Below, in pieces: positions 26,683 to 34,860 of a DNA stretch of 64,000 bases; positions within the stretch are counted from its first letter, which is position 1; every line of letters begins with the position of its first letter. The translations under genes and the position numbers were made by a program. Source of the DNA: Firmicutes bacterium UBA1739 (GTDB lineage: Bacteria > Bacillota > Clostridia > Peptostreptococcales > Anaerovoracaceae); NCBI GenBank assembly GCA_002315385.1, contig DCHZ01000032.1:19145-83144 (forward strand), in the 5' to 3' direction. The notes beneath the pieces were generated by a model. That model was not told the origin of the DNA. It was given only the letters and a program-made list of their open reading frames with translations, and made no database searches.

Positions 26683-27526
26683 TTGCCCTCCTCCATGCGG
26701 ATTCAGCCGCATGCTTTAACAGAACCATAGAAGTAACTGCCCCTACGCCTCCGGGGACCGGAGTAATGGCTTTTACTATCGGTTCAGTTTCATTAAAATT
26801 AACATCTCCGGTCATTTTTCCGTCCCGGAAATTAATACCTACATCTATTACAACACTGTCTTTCGTAAAGTACTGCTTTCCGAAAAAGTCAGCTTTCCCG
26901 ATACCTGTAATCACAATGTCAGAACCGGAAAGTATTTCGGAAAGATTTTCAGTTTTAGAATGACATACAGTTACGGTTGCATTTTCAGCCATTAAAAGCA
27001 TTGTCAGCGGTTTGCCGAGAACCATACTTCTGTTTACAATCGCAATCGCCGCACCTTCAAGTCTGATATTATAATACTTTAGTATTTCTATTACAGCTTC
27101 CGGCGTGCAGGGTGAGAAGCCGGAGTGCCTTCCCAGAAACACACCGCAAAGATTATCATTATTCATGCAATCTATATCTTTATGCGGTGAAATAAGTGCT
27201 CCCGCTGATTTTTCGTCCAGATGTCCCGGAAGAGGTCTGAAAAGCAGAATACCGTCAACACTATTGTCTTCATTTACGGAAATAAGCTCGGACTCAAAAT
27301 CTTCCTTTGAAATGTCTTCGGGAAGTACATGAACACGACATGAAATTCCCACCTTTCCACAGTTCTTCCTTATCCTGTTTTCGTAAGAAATATCATCCGG
27401 TTTATCGCCTACTCTGACAATTGCAATTCCGGGTTCTACACCTCTGAGCCTGCACATTTCAGTTTTTTCAATAATACCTGCGCTGATATGTGCAGCCACT
27501 GCCGCACCTTTCAGTATTTCCGCCAT
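26675..27526 (-). CDS. folD: Methylenetetrahydrofolate dehydrogenase FolD with altered cyclohydrolase site
   Basis: A 283-residue FolD-family enzyme interconverting 5,10-methylene- and methenyl-THF with NAD(P). The fold and nucleotide site are clear (IVNRSMVLGKPL; TPVPGGVGAVTS). Counting back from the conserved VGI, the cyclohydrolase/dehydrogenase active-site lysine (Lys56 in human MTHFD1) aligns with Ile52 in SYENRIRKNC, and the catalytic glutamine (human Gln100, VQLPLP) aligns with Phe in LLFRPLP. The aspartate of KDID is kept. Together this suggests a dehydrogenase that no longer catalyses the cyclohydrolase step well. The neighbouring fchA product could supply that step. Confidence 0.92.
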   Translation of the reverse strand: MAEILKGAAVAAHISAGIIEKTEMCRLRGVEPGIAIVRVGDKPDDISYENRIRKNCGKVGISCRVHVLPEDISKEDFESELISVNEDNSVDGILLFRPLPGHLDEKSAGALISPHKDIDCMNNDNLCGVFLGRHSGFSPCTPEAVIEILKYYNIRLEGAAIAIVNRSMVLGKPLTMLLMAENATVTVCHSKTENLSEILSGSDIVITGIGKADFFGKQYFTKDSVVIDVGINFRDGKMTGDVNFNETEPIVKAITPVPGGVGAVTSMVLLKHAAESAWRRANG

Positions 27527-27573
27527 AATTACCTCCGAATCAGTTCCCGCATGAAGCGAAACAGAAATATGTT

Positions 27574-28200
27574 CTATTTGAGCAGTTTTTCTTCAACATA
27601 ACCGACAACACTGTCTGCCAGTGCAAAACCTTTTTCTGTCAGTTCGTCTATTTCGATACGCATAGATTCTTTAAGATTTTCGTTTCTCATTGGTTTCAGA
27701 TTAATCAGAACATTAAGCCTCGAACCGCTGATGGCTGCCCTGCAGAAGGCTGCTCCGCATCCGGCATCACTTACCGCAAGTATAGAGCCTTTTCGGGCAA
27801 ACTCATCTAAAAGAGTTAGTGTTTCCGTGCTTAGCTTTGCTATTTCAAGAGGAACCGCAGCGGCTTCCGGTAAAGCCTTCTGTATTTCAGCTTCTTTTAA
27901 CTCTTTTTCTTCCGGTGTATTTCCGGGCATTCTATAGGCTTCGGCAAGAGGTTTAAAAGCAGCGGCGTCGGCGGCGACAAGTTCGTTAAGTCTTGCGTTT
28001 ATTTCTCCGGCACGTATCATAAGCCGTCTTATATCCTCCTGAACATCGGCGTATTTATTTTTTCCCAGTGTCAGATTGCCAAGCATTATGCCCAATGCCG
28101 AACCCAATGAACCTACATATGCTGAGGCTCCGCCGCCTCCGGGCACCGGATCCCCTGAAGCAAGAGCTTTCACAAATTCAATACATGTTTTATTTATCAT
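27574..28200 (-). CDS. fchA: Cyclodeaminase/cyclohydrolase family protein (methenyl-THF cyclohydrolase FchA)
   Basis: A 208-residue all-helical protein of the FTCD_C/FchA family, with PVPGGGGASAYVGSLGSALG near the N-terminus and LAVSDAGCGAAFCRAA in the second half. Members either release ammonia from formimino-THF or hydrolyse methenyl-THF to 10-formyl-THF. Located between fhs and folD, the cyclohydrolase role fits best. The ATG at 28200 follows GGGAAGTGCAGTTT; an in-frame GTG at 28209 overlaps that site. Confidence 0.9.
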   Translation of the reverse strand: MINKTCIEFVKALASGDPVPGGGGASAYVGSLGSALGIMLGNLTLGKNKYADVQEDIRRLMIRAGEINARLNELVAADAAAFKPLAEAYRMPGNTPEEKELKEAEIQKALPEAAAVPLEIAKLSTETLTLLDEFARKGSILAVSDAGCGAAFCRAAISGSRLNVLINLKPMRNENLKESMRIEIDELTEKGFALADSVVGYVEEKLLK

Positions 28201-28229
28201 AAACTGCACTTCCCGGTAATTCTTCTATA

Positions 28230-29909
28230 TTAGAATAATCCTGAAATCTTTCCTGTTGAGTCGACATCGATGGATTCCGCAGCCGGAACCTTTGGCAGAC
28301 CCGGCATTGTCATGATGTCTCCTGTAAGAACAACAAGGAAACCGGCTCCGATGGAAGGTTTGACATTTCTGACGGTAATTCTGAATCCGGAAGGTCTTCC
28401 GAGCTTCTTGGCATCATCGGAAATTGAATATTGGGTTTTTGCAATGCATATCGGAAGATTGCCAAATCCCAGAGACTCAATCTCATCAATCTGTTTTCCT
28501 GCGTTTCCGATGAAATCAACACCGTCGGCGCCGTAAATTTTTGTCGCAATTGCTTCGATTTTTTCTCTTACAGATAATTCTGTATCATATGTGAATCTGA
28601 AATTATTTTCTTCTTCATCTATAGCACGAACCACTTCCTGTGCAAGAGCTTTTCCTCCTTCGCCACCCTTTGCCCATACCTGAGAAAGAACAGCATTAAC
28701 ACCCAGCTCTTTGCATTTCTTTTCAATAAAGTCCATTTCAGCTCTTGTGTCTGTGGGGAACTCATTGATTGCAACTACAGCAGGCAAACCGAAATTCTGA
28801 GTAATATTCTCAACATGCTTGAGGAGGTTTTCTATTCCGACTTCAAGAGCTTTGATGTTTTCATTGTTGAGATCTGCTTTTGCGACTCCTCCGTGATGTT
28901 TAAGAGCTCTTGCGGTAGCTACAATAACAACAGCATCCGGCTTTAATCCACTCATACGACATTTAATGTCGAGGAATTTTTCCGCCCCGAGGTCGGCACC
29001 GAAACCTGCTTCCGTAACAACATAGTCACCGAGCTTAAGAGCCATTTTTGTAGCCATTACACTGTTACAACCGTGTGCAATATTTGCAAAAGGTCCGCCG
29101 TGAATAAATGCCGGTGTATGAGCCAGAGTCTGAACGAGATTAGGCTTTAAAGCATCCTTCATGAGTGCCGCAACAGCACCCTCCGCTTTGATATCGCCGG
29201 CAGTTACAGGTTTTCCTTCATATGTGTATGCCAGAATCATTCTGGCAATTCTTTTCTTGAGATCGTCAATATCCGAAGCAAGACAGAGGACAGCCATAAT
29301 TTCGGAAGCTACGGAAATATCAAATCCGTCTTCACGTGGTACTCCGTTGGCTTTTCCGCCCATTCCGTCAACAATGAATCTAAGCTGTCTGTCATTCATA
29401 TCCATGCATCTCTTCCATACGATTCTTCTCGGATCTATGTTAAGACGATTACCCTGCTGGATATGATTATCAAGCATTGCGGCAATCAGATTATTTGCCG
29501 TAGTAACAGCATGAATATCACCGGTAAAATGAAGATTGATATCTTCCATAGGTACAACCTGAGCATAACCGCCGCCTGCGGCACCTCCTTTAACACCGAA
29601 TACAGGACCGAGTGAAGGCTCTCTGAGGGCAATAACAGTTTTTTTACCGATAAGTGACAGTGCATCTCCCAGACCCACAGTTGTAGTGGTCTTGCCTTCT
29701 CCGGCAGGTGTAGGTGTAATTGCCGTAACAAGAATCAGTTTTCCGTTCTTTCTGTCTTTATATTCATTAAGCAGATTATAGTCGATTTTTGCCTTATACT
29801 TGCCGTAGCATTCAACATAATCATCATTGATATTAAGCTTTTCGGCAATTTCAGTAACAAGCTCCATTTTTGATTCTTGAGCAATTTCGATATCAGATTT
29901 GTAACCCAT
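28230..29909 (-). CDS. fhs: Formate-tetrahydrofolate ligase
   Basis: ATP-dependent synthesis of 10-formyl-THF from formate and THF. It has 559 residues, full length, with TPTPAGEGKTTTTVGLGDAL (P-loop), REPSLGPVFGVKGGAAGGGYAQV and FANIAHGCNSV, all diagnostic. First gene of the fhs-fchA-folD-formate channel-lacI run. The ATG follows GGAGGAGATAATT. The enzyme can run in either direction; whether it assimilates formate or makes ATP and formate depends on metabolism not visible here. Confidence 0.98.
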   Translation of the reverse strand: MGYKSDIEIAQESKMELVTEIAEKLNINDDYVECYGKYKAKIDYNLLNEYKDRKNGKLILVTAITPTPAGEGKTTTTVGLGDALSLIGKKTVIALREPSLGPVFGVKGGAAGGGYAQVVPMEDINLHFTGDIHAVTTANNLIAAMLDNHIQQGNRLNIDPRRIVWKRCMDMNDRQLRFIVDGMGGKANGVPREDGFDISVASEIMAVLCLASDIDDLKKRIARMILAYTYEGKPVTAGDIKAEGAVAALMKDALKPNLVQTLAHTPAFIHGGPFANIAHGCNSVMATKMALKLGDYVVTEAGFGADLGAEKFLDIKCRMSGLKPDAVVIVATARALKHHGGVAKADLNNENIKALEVGIENLLKHVENITQNFGLPAVVAINEFPTDTRAEMDFIEKKCKELGVNAVLSQVWAKGGEGGKALAQEVVRAIDEEENNFRFTYDTELSVREKIEAIATKIYGADGVDFIGNAGKQIDEIESLGFGNLPICIAKTQYSISDDAKKLGRPSGFRITVRNVKPSIGAGFLVVLTGDIMTMPGLPKVPAAESIDVDSTGKISGLF

Positions 29910-29953
29910 AATTATCTCCTCCGTTTAATAAATATTATTGTAAAAACAAGAAT

Positions 29954-29984
29954 AAAAAGCGACTCATAAGCAGAGTCGCTTTTT
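29954..29984 (-). terminator. Intrinsic terminator between cmk and fhs
   Basis: A perfect 12-bp stem (AAAAAGCGACTC / GAGTCGCTTTTT) with a 7-nt loop; symmetrical A and T tracts. It ends the cmk operon, 140 bp after its stop, but it also lies only about 45 bp before fhs, which leaves very little room for a separate fhs promoter after it. Confidence 0.85.
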
Positions 29985-30123
29985 AAATTTAAGCATTCCT
30001 CTGATTAATTCAGGCCTACTAAATTATGTAAAACCGGTCTTTAACGCATATAATCATTACGATAAAAATCGAAAACTAACTGTCCGCTGTGAGTAATAAA
30101 ACTGTCTAAATTAATCAATGATA

Positions 30124-30780
30124 TTAAGATCTTCTGATTCTCTCACAGATTTCATCAACCACATCGTTAATGGTCCTCTTGGTGGTATCAATCAGAATAG
30201 CATCAGGTGCTTTTCTGAGAGGATTCAGAGTTCTGTTTGTATCATATTCATCTCTTTTTTTGATTTCGGTATATATCTCAATTTTGGAAGCATCATATCC
30301 TTTCTGAATAAGTTCTTTATATCTTCTGTCCGCACGTTCATCGACGCTGGCCGTAACAAAAAACTTAAACTGCGCATCGGGAAATACACTTGTGCCAATA
30401 TCTCTTCCGTCCATAACGACACTGACTTTTTCACCGATTTTACGCTGTGCTTCTATCAGCTTTTCTCTGACTGCCTTTTTTTCGGCAACTTTAGATACGA
30501 TACTGCTGATTTTAGGTGTACGGATCTCGTTTTCAACAGGCCGTCCGTCCAGCATTATCTTTTTGTCCTTAAATTCCACTTCGGTTTCATCCAGAAGCTC
30601 CTTTAACTCATCGTCATCATCCAGATCAATCAGTCTCTGGACACACTTATAGGCAATAGCCCTGTACATAGCGCCTGTATCGATATACTCGCATCCGAAT
30701 ATATCTGCAAGGATTCTCGCGACTGTACTCTTTCCGGCACCCGCCGGACCGTCAATTGCAATCACAAGCTTATTGCTCAT
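30124..30780 (-). CDS. cmk: Cytidylate kinase
   Basis: Phosphorylates CMP and dCMP with ATP. The 218 residues begin VIAIDGPAGAGKSTVARILA (P-loop) with YIDTGAMYRAIAY and VVMDGRDIGTSVFP, all characteristic of bacterial Cmk. The ATG follows AAAGGAGAGTGAACA. It lies 16 bp after pgeF. In many Clostridia cmk is followed by plsC, ispH or rpsA; none is here, and the terminator at 29954 follows. Confidence 0.97.
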   Translation of the reverse strand: MSNKLVIAIDGPAGAGKSTVARILADIFGCEYIDTGAMYRAIAYKCVQRLIDLDDDDELKELLDETEVEFKDKKIMLDGRPVENEIRTPKISSIVSKVAEKKAVREKLIEAQRKIGEKVSVVMDGRDIGTSVFPDAQFKFFVTASVDERADRRYKELIQKGYDASKIEIYTEIKKRDEYDTNRTLNPLRKAPDAILIDTTKRTINDVVDEICERIRRS

Positions 30781-30796
30781 TGTTCACTCTCCTTTA

Positions 30797-31660
30797 CTAA
30801 ATACTCTCTCTCAATGCCGAAGAATCCGTCTGTTTTTCTGTAAGGATCATGCCGGCACCCATTCTTCCCGTGCGTCCGCCGTCTCTACGATATGAAAAGA
30901 ATAATTCTTCATAGCATTTTGTACAATAATTTGAAACTAAAATATTTTTAACTCCCGCATCTGTCAGCTGAAGCATGTTTATTTTTTTTAAATCAAGCAT
31001 GTATTTTCCGCCTGATTTTTTTTCATAACATGTATCAATCCGATTAAAGCTTTTACTGAACTCTTCAATCACATCGGCTCCCACTTCAAAGCAGCATTTG
31101 CCGATTCCCGGCCCTACCGCAGCCGTAATATTTTCAGGAACACAGCCGAATACATCCTGCATTTTTCTGATTGTAATTTCTCCGATTCTTTTTGCCGTTC
31201 CCCTCCATCCCGCATGAGAAACAGCTATCACATTTTTTTCGCTGTCATAGAAAAACAGCGGCAGACAATCTGCATGAAGAGTAGTAATAAGAAGATTCTC
31301 CGAATCCGTTATTATGCCATCGGCATCGGGAATGATTATTTCTTCGGTAGAAGGTATTGCGTCGGCTTTAATACAGTAAACATTACATCCGTGAACCTGA
31401 TTCAGATATACCTGTTTAAAACCGCTAATACCCAGTGCGGAAAATATTCTTTTACGGTTTTCTGTTACATTATCAGGATTATCCGTTGTATTACCGCCGT
31501 AATTCAGCGAACTGAATTCACCGGTACTTACACCCCCGATTCTGGTAGTAAAAAATGTTTTCACATTTCCATATCGCTCAAATTCCGGTATTCTTAAATA
31601 AGAAATCCCATTAATGCTGTTTACCACGGAGAAAGGTTCTCTGTTATCATCTGGTCTCAT
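30797..31660 (-). CDS. pgeF: Laccase-domain protein PgeF (YlmD/YfiH family)
   Basis: A 287-residue protein of the multicopper-oxidase-fold (YfiH/PgeF) family, described as purine nucleoside phosphorylase/adenosine deaminase and as a peptidoglycan-editing factor. The metal ligands are visible: LHADCLPLF, SHAGWRGTAKRI, and VGPGIGKCCFEVG. In many Bacillota this gene (ylmD) is part of the ylm division cluster; here it is separated from it by about 28 kb and lies between nrdR and cmk. The start overlaps the nrdR stop by 14 bp. Confidence 0.92.
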   Translation of the reverse strand: MRPDDNREPFSVVNSINGISYLRIPEFERYGNVKTFFTTRIGGVSTGEFSSLNYGGNTTDNPDNVTENRKRIFSALGISGFKQVYLNQVHGCNVYCIKADAIPSTEEIIIPDADGIITDSENLLITTLHADCLPLFFYDSEKNVIAVSHAGWRGTAKRIGEITIRKMQDVFGCVPENITAAVGPGIGKCCFEVGADVIEEFSKSFNRIDTCYEKKSGGKYMLDLKKINMLQLTDAGVKNILVSNYCTKCYEELFFSYRRDGGRTGRMGAGMILTEKQTDSSALRESI

Positions 31661-32117
31661 TTTTCTTTTTTTCCACCAGCTTTTCTATTTCGTAAATAAA
31701 AGTATTTACATCACTGAACTGTTTGTATACCGAAGCAAATCTGACATATGCAACTTCATCCAGTTCAATAAGATGATCCATTATTACCTCACCTATTACG
31801 GTTGTTCTGATTTCCTTTTCCATCATGTTGCTGAGACCGCGTTCTATGTCCGATACAATTTTCTCAACATCATCTAATGAAACCGGTCGTTTTTCGCATG
31901 CTTTGATTATTCCGTTAAGAACCTTGGTTCTGTCAAACACTTCTCTGCTTCCGTCTTTTTTTATAACAACCAAAGGTATTTCCTCAACCTTTTCGTATGT
32001 TGTAAAACGCTTTTTGCAGTTTTCACATTCTCTTCTTCTTCTGATTGCATGACCTTCTTCTGTAGGTCTGGAGTCGATAACTTTGGTGTCTGAATTTTCA
32101 CAAAATGGACATCTCAT
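31647..32117 (-). CDS. nrdR: Ribonucleotide reductase repressor NrdR
   Basis: Zinc-ribbon/ATP-cone repressor sensing dATP and ATP to control nrd genes. The 156 residues begin MRCPFC with the second zinc pair in CENCKKRF, between which lies VIDSRPTEEGHAIRRRREC, nearly invariant in the family. The ATP cone follows from residue about 49. No nrd genes are in the window, so targets lie elsewhere. Confidence 0.97.
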   Translation of the reverse strand: MRCPFCENSDTKVIDSRPTEEGHAIRRRRECENCKKRFTTYEKVEEIPLVVIKKDGSREVFDRTKVLNGIIKACEKRPVSLDDVEKIVSDIERGLSNMMEKEIRTTVIGEVIMDHLIELDEVAYVRFASVYKQFSDVNTFIYEIEKLVEKKKNETR

Positions 32118-32175
32118 AACTATTATTCTCCGTTTTAAAAAAATACTATACTAATTCACACTTTATTGTACCACA

Positions 32176-33372
32176 TTATCTAGAGACTAGCAACTTTTTA
32201 ATCGCATTTTCTAGTCCGTCAATTGATAATTCGAACATTGGAAATATTTCTCCTATTCTGTCAATTGTAAAATATCCGTAGTCATACTGCCAGTGGTCTT
32301 TTTTGATTGGATTCAGCCATACGATATGTGAAAACTGTCTTTTAAATCTCTGCAGCCACTCTACGCCGGGAATCTCATTGTAATGGCTGTAGTAGCTGCT
32401 GCCTCCCCTGCTCATCAGTTCGCTTGGAGCCATTGAAGCATCTCCGACTATAATAACCTTATAATCACTGCTGAGATTTCTGAATACCCATTCGGTGTCT
32501 ATCCAGTCACCCCATTTGCAGTAAGGTGTTTCGTAAAGATGATCATATATACAGTTGTGAAAATAATATGTCTTAATATCTTTAAAATGATTTGATTTAT
32601 GCGCGGCCTGAAAAAGCATGCTGCACATATTTGCATAAGGAGTCATGGAACCGTCAGTGTCAAACAGCAGCAGGACCTTCACTGTATTCTGTCTCGGTTT
32701 TTCATATACAAGACTCAGCATGCCCGCATTATCGCAGGTTTCCTGTACTGTTTCTTCTATATTAAGCTCTGTCTTTTCGGCATCTACTCTGCTTGAAAAC
32801 TGTCTGAGTTTTCTGAATGCCATCTGAAACTGACGTATGTCGAGGATATTATCCTGACGGAAATCCCTGAAGTTTCGTTCTCCCGCAACTTTTACCGCGG
32901 AACGGTGTCTCGATTCACCTCCAACTCTTATTCCCGCAGGATTGTATCCGTTATGACCGAATACAGAGGTTCCGCCGGTGCCTACCCAGTAATTCCCTCC
33001 GCGATGAGCTTCGGTCTGTTCCTGAATTCTTTCCTCAAGCATTTTCAGCAGTTCATCCAGTTCGTAAGACGGAAATTCCTGTTTCAACCTGTCCAGCATT
33101 GCGGGAGGCTGAATCTCTTCATCGAGCCACTTCCAGACCTCATCGGGAATATCCTCGGCTGTTTCAACTCCCTGAAAGAATTCAGCAAAGGCCATATCAA
33201 ATTTATCAAATTCGGACTCACTTTTTACCGTAATGCTTCTGCAAAGATAATAGAAATCAACCAGGCTTGACCTGCACAATCCTTTATCCAGCGCTTCGAT
33301 GAGAGTCATCCATTCATTCATGGAAACCTTCAGACCTCTTGATCGCAGCAAATAGAAAAAATTAATAAACAT
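32176..33372 (-). CDS. VWA-domain protein (CoxE-like), partner of MoxR
   Basis: A 398-residue cytoplasmic protein of the CoxE-like VWA group. The N-terminal helical half begins FFYLLRSRGLKVSMNEW. The VWA domain (from about residue 230) has a metal-site motif FDTDGSM (DxDGS) and IVGDASMAPSEL. Paired with the MoxR ATPase 6 bp upstream, it probably acts as a substrate adaptor in chaperone-like remodelling or metal-centre insertion. The client is unknown. Confidence 0.88.
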   Translation of the reverse strand: MFINFFYLLRSRGLKVSMNEWMTLIEALDKGLCRSSLVDFYYLCRSITVKSESEFDKFDMAFAEFFQGVETAEDIPDEVWKWLDEEIQPPAMLDRLKQEFPSYELDELLKMLEERIQEQTEAHRGGNYWVGTGGTSVFGHNGYNPAGIRVGGESRHRSAVKVAGERNFRDFRQDNILDIRQFQMAFRKLRQFSSRVDAEKTELNIEETVQETCDNAGMLSLVYEKPRQNTVKVLLLFDTDGSMTPYANMCSMLFQAAHKSNHFKDIKTYYFHNCIYDHLYETPYCKWGDWIDTEWVFRNLSSDYKVIIVGDASMAPSELMSRGGSSYYSHYNEIPGVEWLQRFKRQFSHIVWLNPIKKDHWQYDYGYFTIDRIGEIFPMFELSIDGLENAIKKLLVSR

Positions 33373-33378
33373 AGCCGG

Positions 33379-34248
33379 TTATCTCCATCTGTATCCCGAA
33401 TTACTTGTGTTCTTTCGGTTCTTTACATCAAAAAGTGCCTCAAGATCCTGATTCTTTTTAAGCAGTACTCCCACATAAGGAATGTCCGTCTTGATTTTAT
33501 CAACAGATACTCCGCTTAATACCAAAGCCTGAAGCCAGTCCAGAAGCTCGGAAGTGCTGGGCTTCTTCTGAATATCCTTTAACCCTCTTATCCAGTAGAA
33601 TGCTTCCATTGCTTCGGCCAAAAGCTTATCCTCAATGTTCGGGTAATGAACACGAACAATTTCTTCCATTTTTTCTTCTGTGGGGAATTCAATATAGTGG
33701 AAAATACATCTTCTGAGAAAAGCATCCGGAAGCTCTTTTTCCGCATTTGAAGTGATGATTACTATCGGTCTGTGTTTTGCTTTTATTGTTTCCTTTGTTT
33801 CCGGAATGTGATATTCCATTTTGTCCAGCTCCCAGAGGAGATCGTTTGGAAATTCCAGATCGGCTTTGTCAATTTCGTCTATCAGCATTACAACCTGTTT
33901 TTCAGAGGTAAATGCTTCTCCTAGTTTTCCGAGTTTTATATATTTTTTTATATCGCTGACATCACCCTCTCCGAACTGGCTGTCGTACAGTCGCTGAACC
34001 GTATCATAAACGTAAAGACCTTCCTGTGCTTTGGTTGTGGATTTAATATTCCATATTATCAGTTCCATGTCCATGGACTCTGCGATAGCTTCTGCAAGCA
34101 TTGTTTTGCCTGTACCCGGTTCACCTTTTATTAACAGTGGTTTCTGAAGAGCCACTGCCACATTAACAGAATTCATCAACTCCCTTGATACCACATATGT
34201 TGAGCTGCCCTTGAAGTTGCTGACTTCTTTCATTTTATTCTTTCCCAT
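33379..34248 (-). CDS. MoxR-family AAA+ ATPase
   Basis: A 289-residue AAA+ ATPase with Walker A KGEPGTGKTMLAEAIAE, Walker B VVMLIDEIDKAD, sensor 1 IIITSNAEKELPDAF and an arginine-finger region FLRRCIFHYI. The ATG at 34248 follows GGAGGAG; the TTG further upstream lies within that site. Forms an operon with the VWA gene and probably nrdR, pgeF and cmk. MoxR-VWA pairs remodel protein complexes; no client is adjacent. Confidence 0.92.
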   Translation of the reverse strand: MGKNKMKEVSNFKGSSTYVVSRELMNSVNVAVALQKPLLIKGEPGTGKTMLAEAIAESMDMELIIWNIKSTTKAQEGLYVYDTVQRLYDSQFGEGDVSDIKKYIKLGKLGEAFTSEKQVVMLIDEIDKADLEFPNDLLWELDKMEYHIPETKETIKAKHRPIVIITSNAEKELPDAFLRRCIFHYIEFPTEEKMEEIVRVHYPNIEDKLLAEAMEAFYWIRGLKDIQKKPSTSELLDWLQALVLSGVSVDKIKTDIPYVGVLLKKNQDLEALFDVKNRKNTSNSGYRWR

Positions 34249-34298
34249 TATAAACTCCTCCAATATGTAAATTAGTATTCTTTAAATCATAACATCAT

Positions 34299-34327
34299 AT
34301 TATAGCATTATTTTTGTAATATGTCAT
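34299..34327 (-). promoter_or_regulatory. Promoter of the moxR-cmk run
   Basis: Minus-strand ATGACA, 17-bp spacer, TATAAT, about 50 bp before the moxR ATG. Confidence 0.68.
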
Positions 34328-34462
34328 TAATAAAACCTTTATCCGGTTATTTTTTTCACCTGTAAACTATTTGGGAGCGTTAACTATTGCTTCCAATCCG
34401 GAGCATACAGTTTATTTGAATAATCTGTTTCGGTAAAACGGAGTGTAATCATTAACTAATAA

Positions 34463-34490
34463 TTGCATTTTTCTCAGATTGTGTTATCAT
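34463..34490 (+). promoter_or_regulatory. Putative promoter of the acyl carrier protein gene
   Basis: TTGCAT, 16-bp spacer, TATCAT, about 30 bp before the start codon. The match is moderate. The rest of the 270-bp gap between moxR and this gene (34249-34519) holds nothing else I can identify apart from the moxR promoter. Confidence 0.5.
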
Positions 34491-34519
34491 TAAAAAAATA
34501 CAATTTTTGAGGTGACAAA

Positions 34520-34762
34520 ATGTACAACGATTTTATTAAGATTATAGCAGACAATACGGACTCATACACCATCGATGATATTAAACCCGAATCAAGATTT
34601 TACGAAGATTTGGAAATGAACTCCATGGATATCATCAACATGACAATTGATCTGGAAGCTTTTTTCAAAGTAAAGATGAATGAAAAAGCCTTCAAAGATA
34701 TCCACACTGTTGCGGAATTAAAAGCATACATTGAAAAGCTTTCGAAAAAAGCAATGGCATAA
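34520..34762 (+). CDS. Acyl carrier protein
   Basis: An 80-residue four-helix carrier. The phosphopantetheine serine is in DLEMNSMDIINM (Ser at about residue 37), where the usual D-S-L is N-S-M. The rest (IDLEAFFKVKM, TVAELKAYIEKL) fits the ACP fold. It stands alone with its own promoter and terminator, not beside plsX or fab genes. It may be the housekeeping ACP moved elsewhere or a specialised carrier; the N-S-M variation slightly favours the latter. The ATG follows GAGGTGACAAA. Confidence 0.88.
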   Translation: MYNDFIKIIADNTDSYTIDDIKPESRFYEDLEMNSMDIINMTIDLEAFFKVKMNEKAFKDIHTVAELKAYIEKLSKKAMA

Positions 34763-34797
34763 AGTAACGGCATAATATACAGATACAGTAAAAAGAA

Positions 34798-34839
34798 ACA
34801 CGACAGGATCTACATGTACCGTAGGTCTGTCGTGTTTTA
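34798..34839 (+). terminator. Bidirectional terminator between the ACP and TauE/SafE genes
   Basis: Long stem ACACGACAG-GATCTAC / GTAGGTC-TGTCGTGT with a 7-nt loop, TTTTA on the plus side and TTTCTTTTT on the minus side. It serves the two convergent genes. Confidence 0.85.
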
Positions 34840-34860
34840 TTGTTATTCGTGAATAGTAAT

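Noticed and set aside
29985..30123. Tetrahydrofolate riboswitch upstream of fhs
   Set aside because: The position would suit one, but I see neither the conserved core segments nor the paired arms of that riboswitch; only the terminator hairpin is clear.
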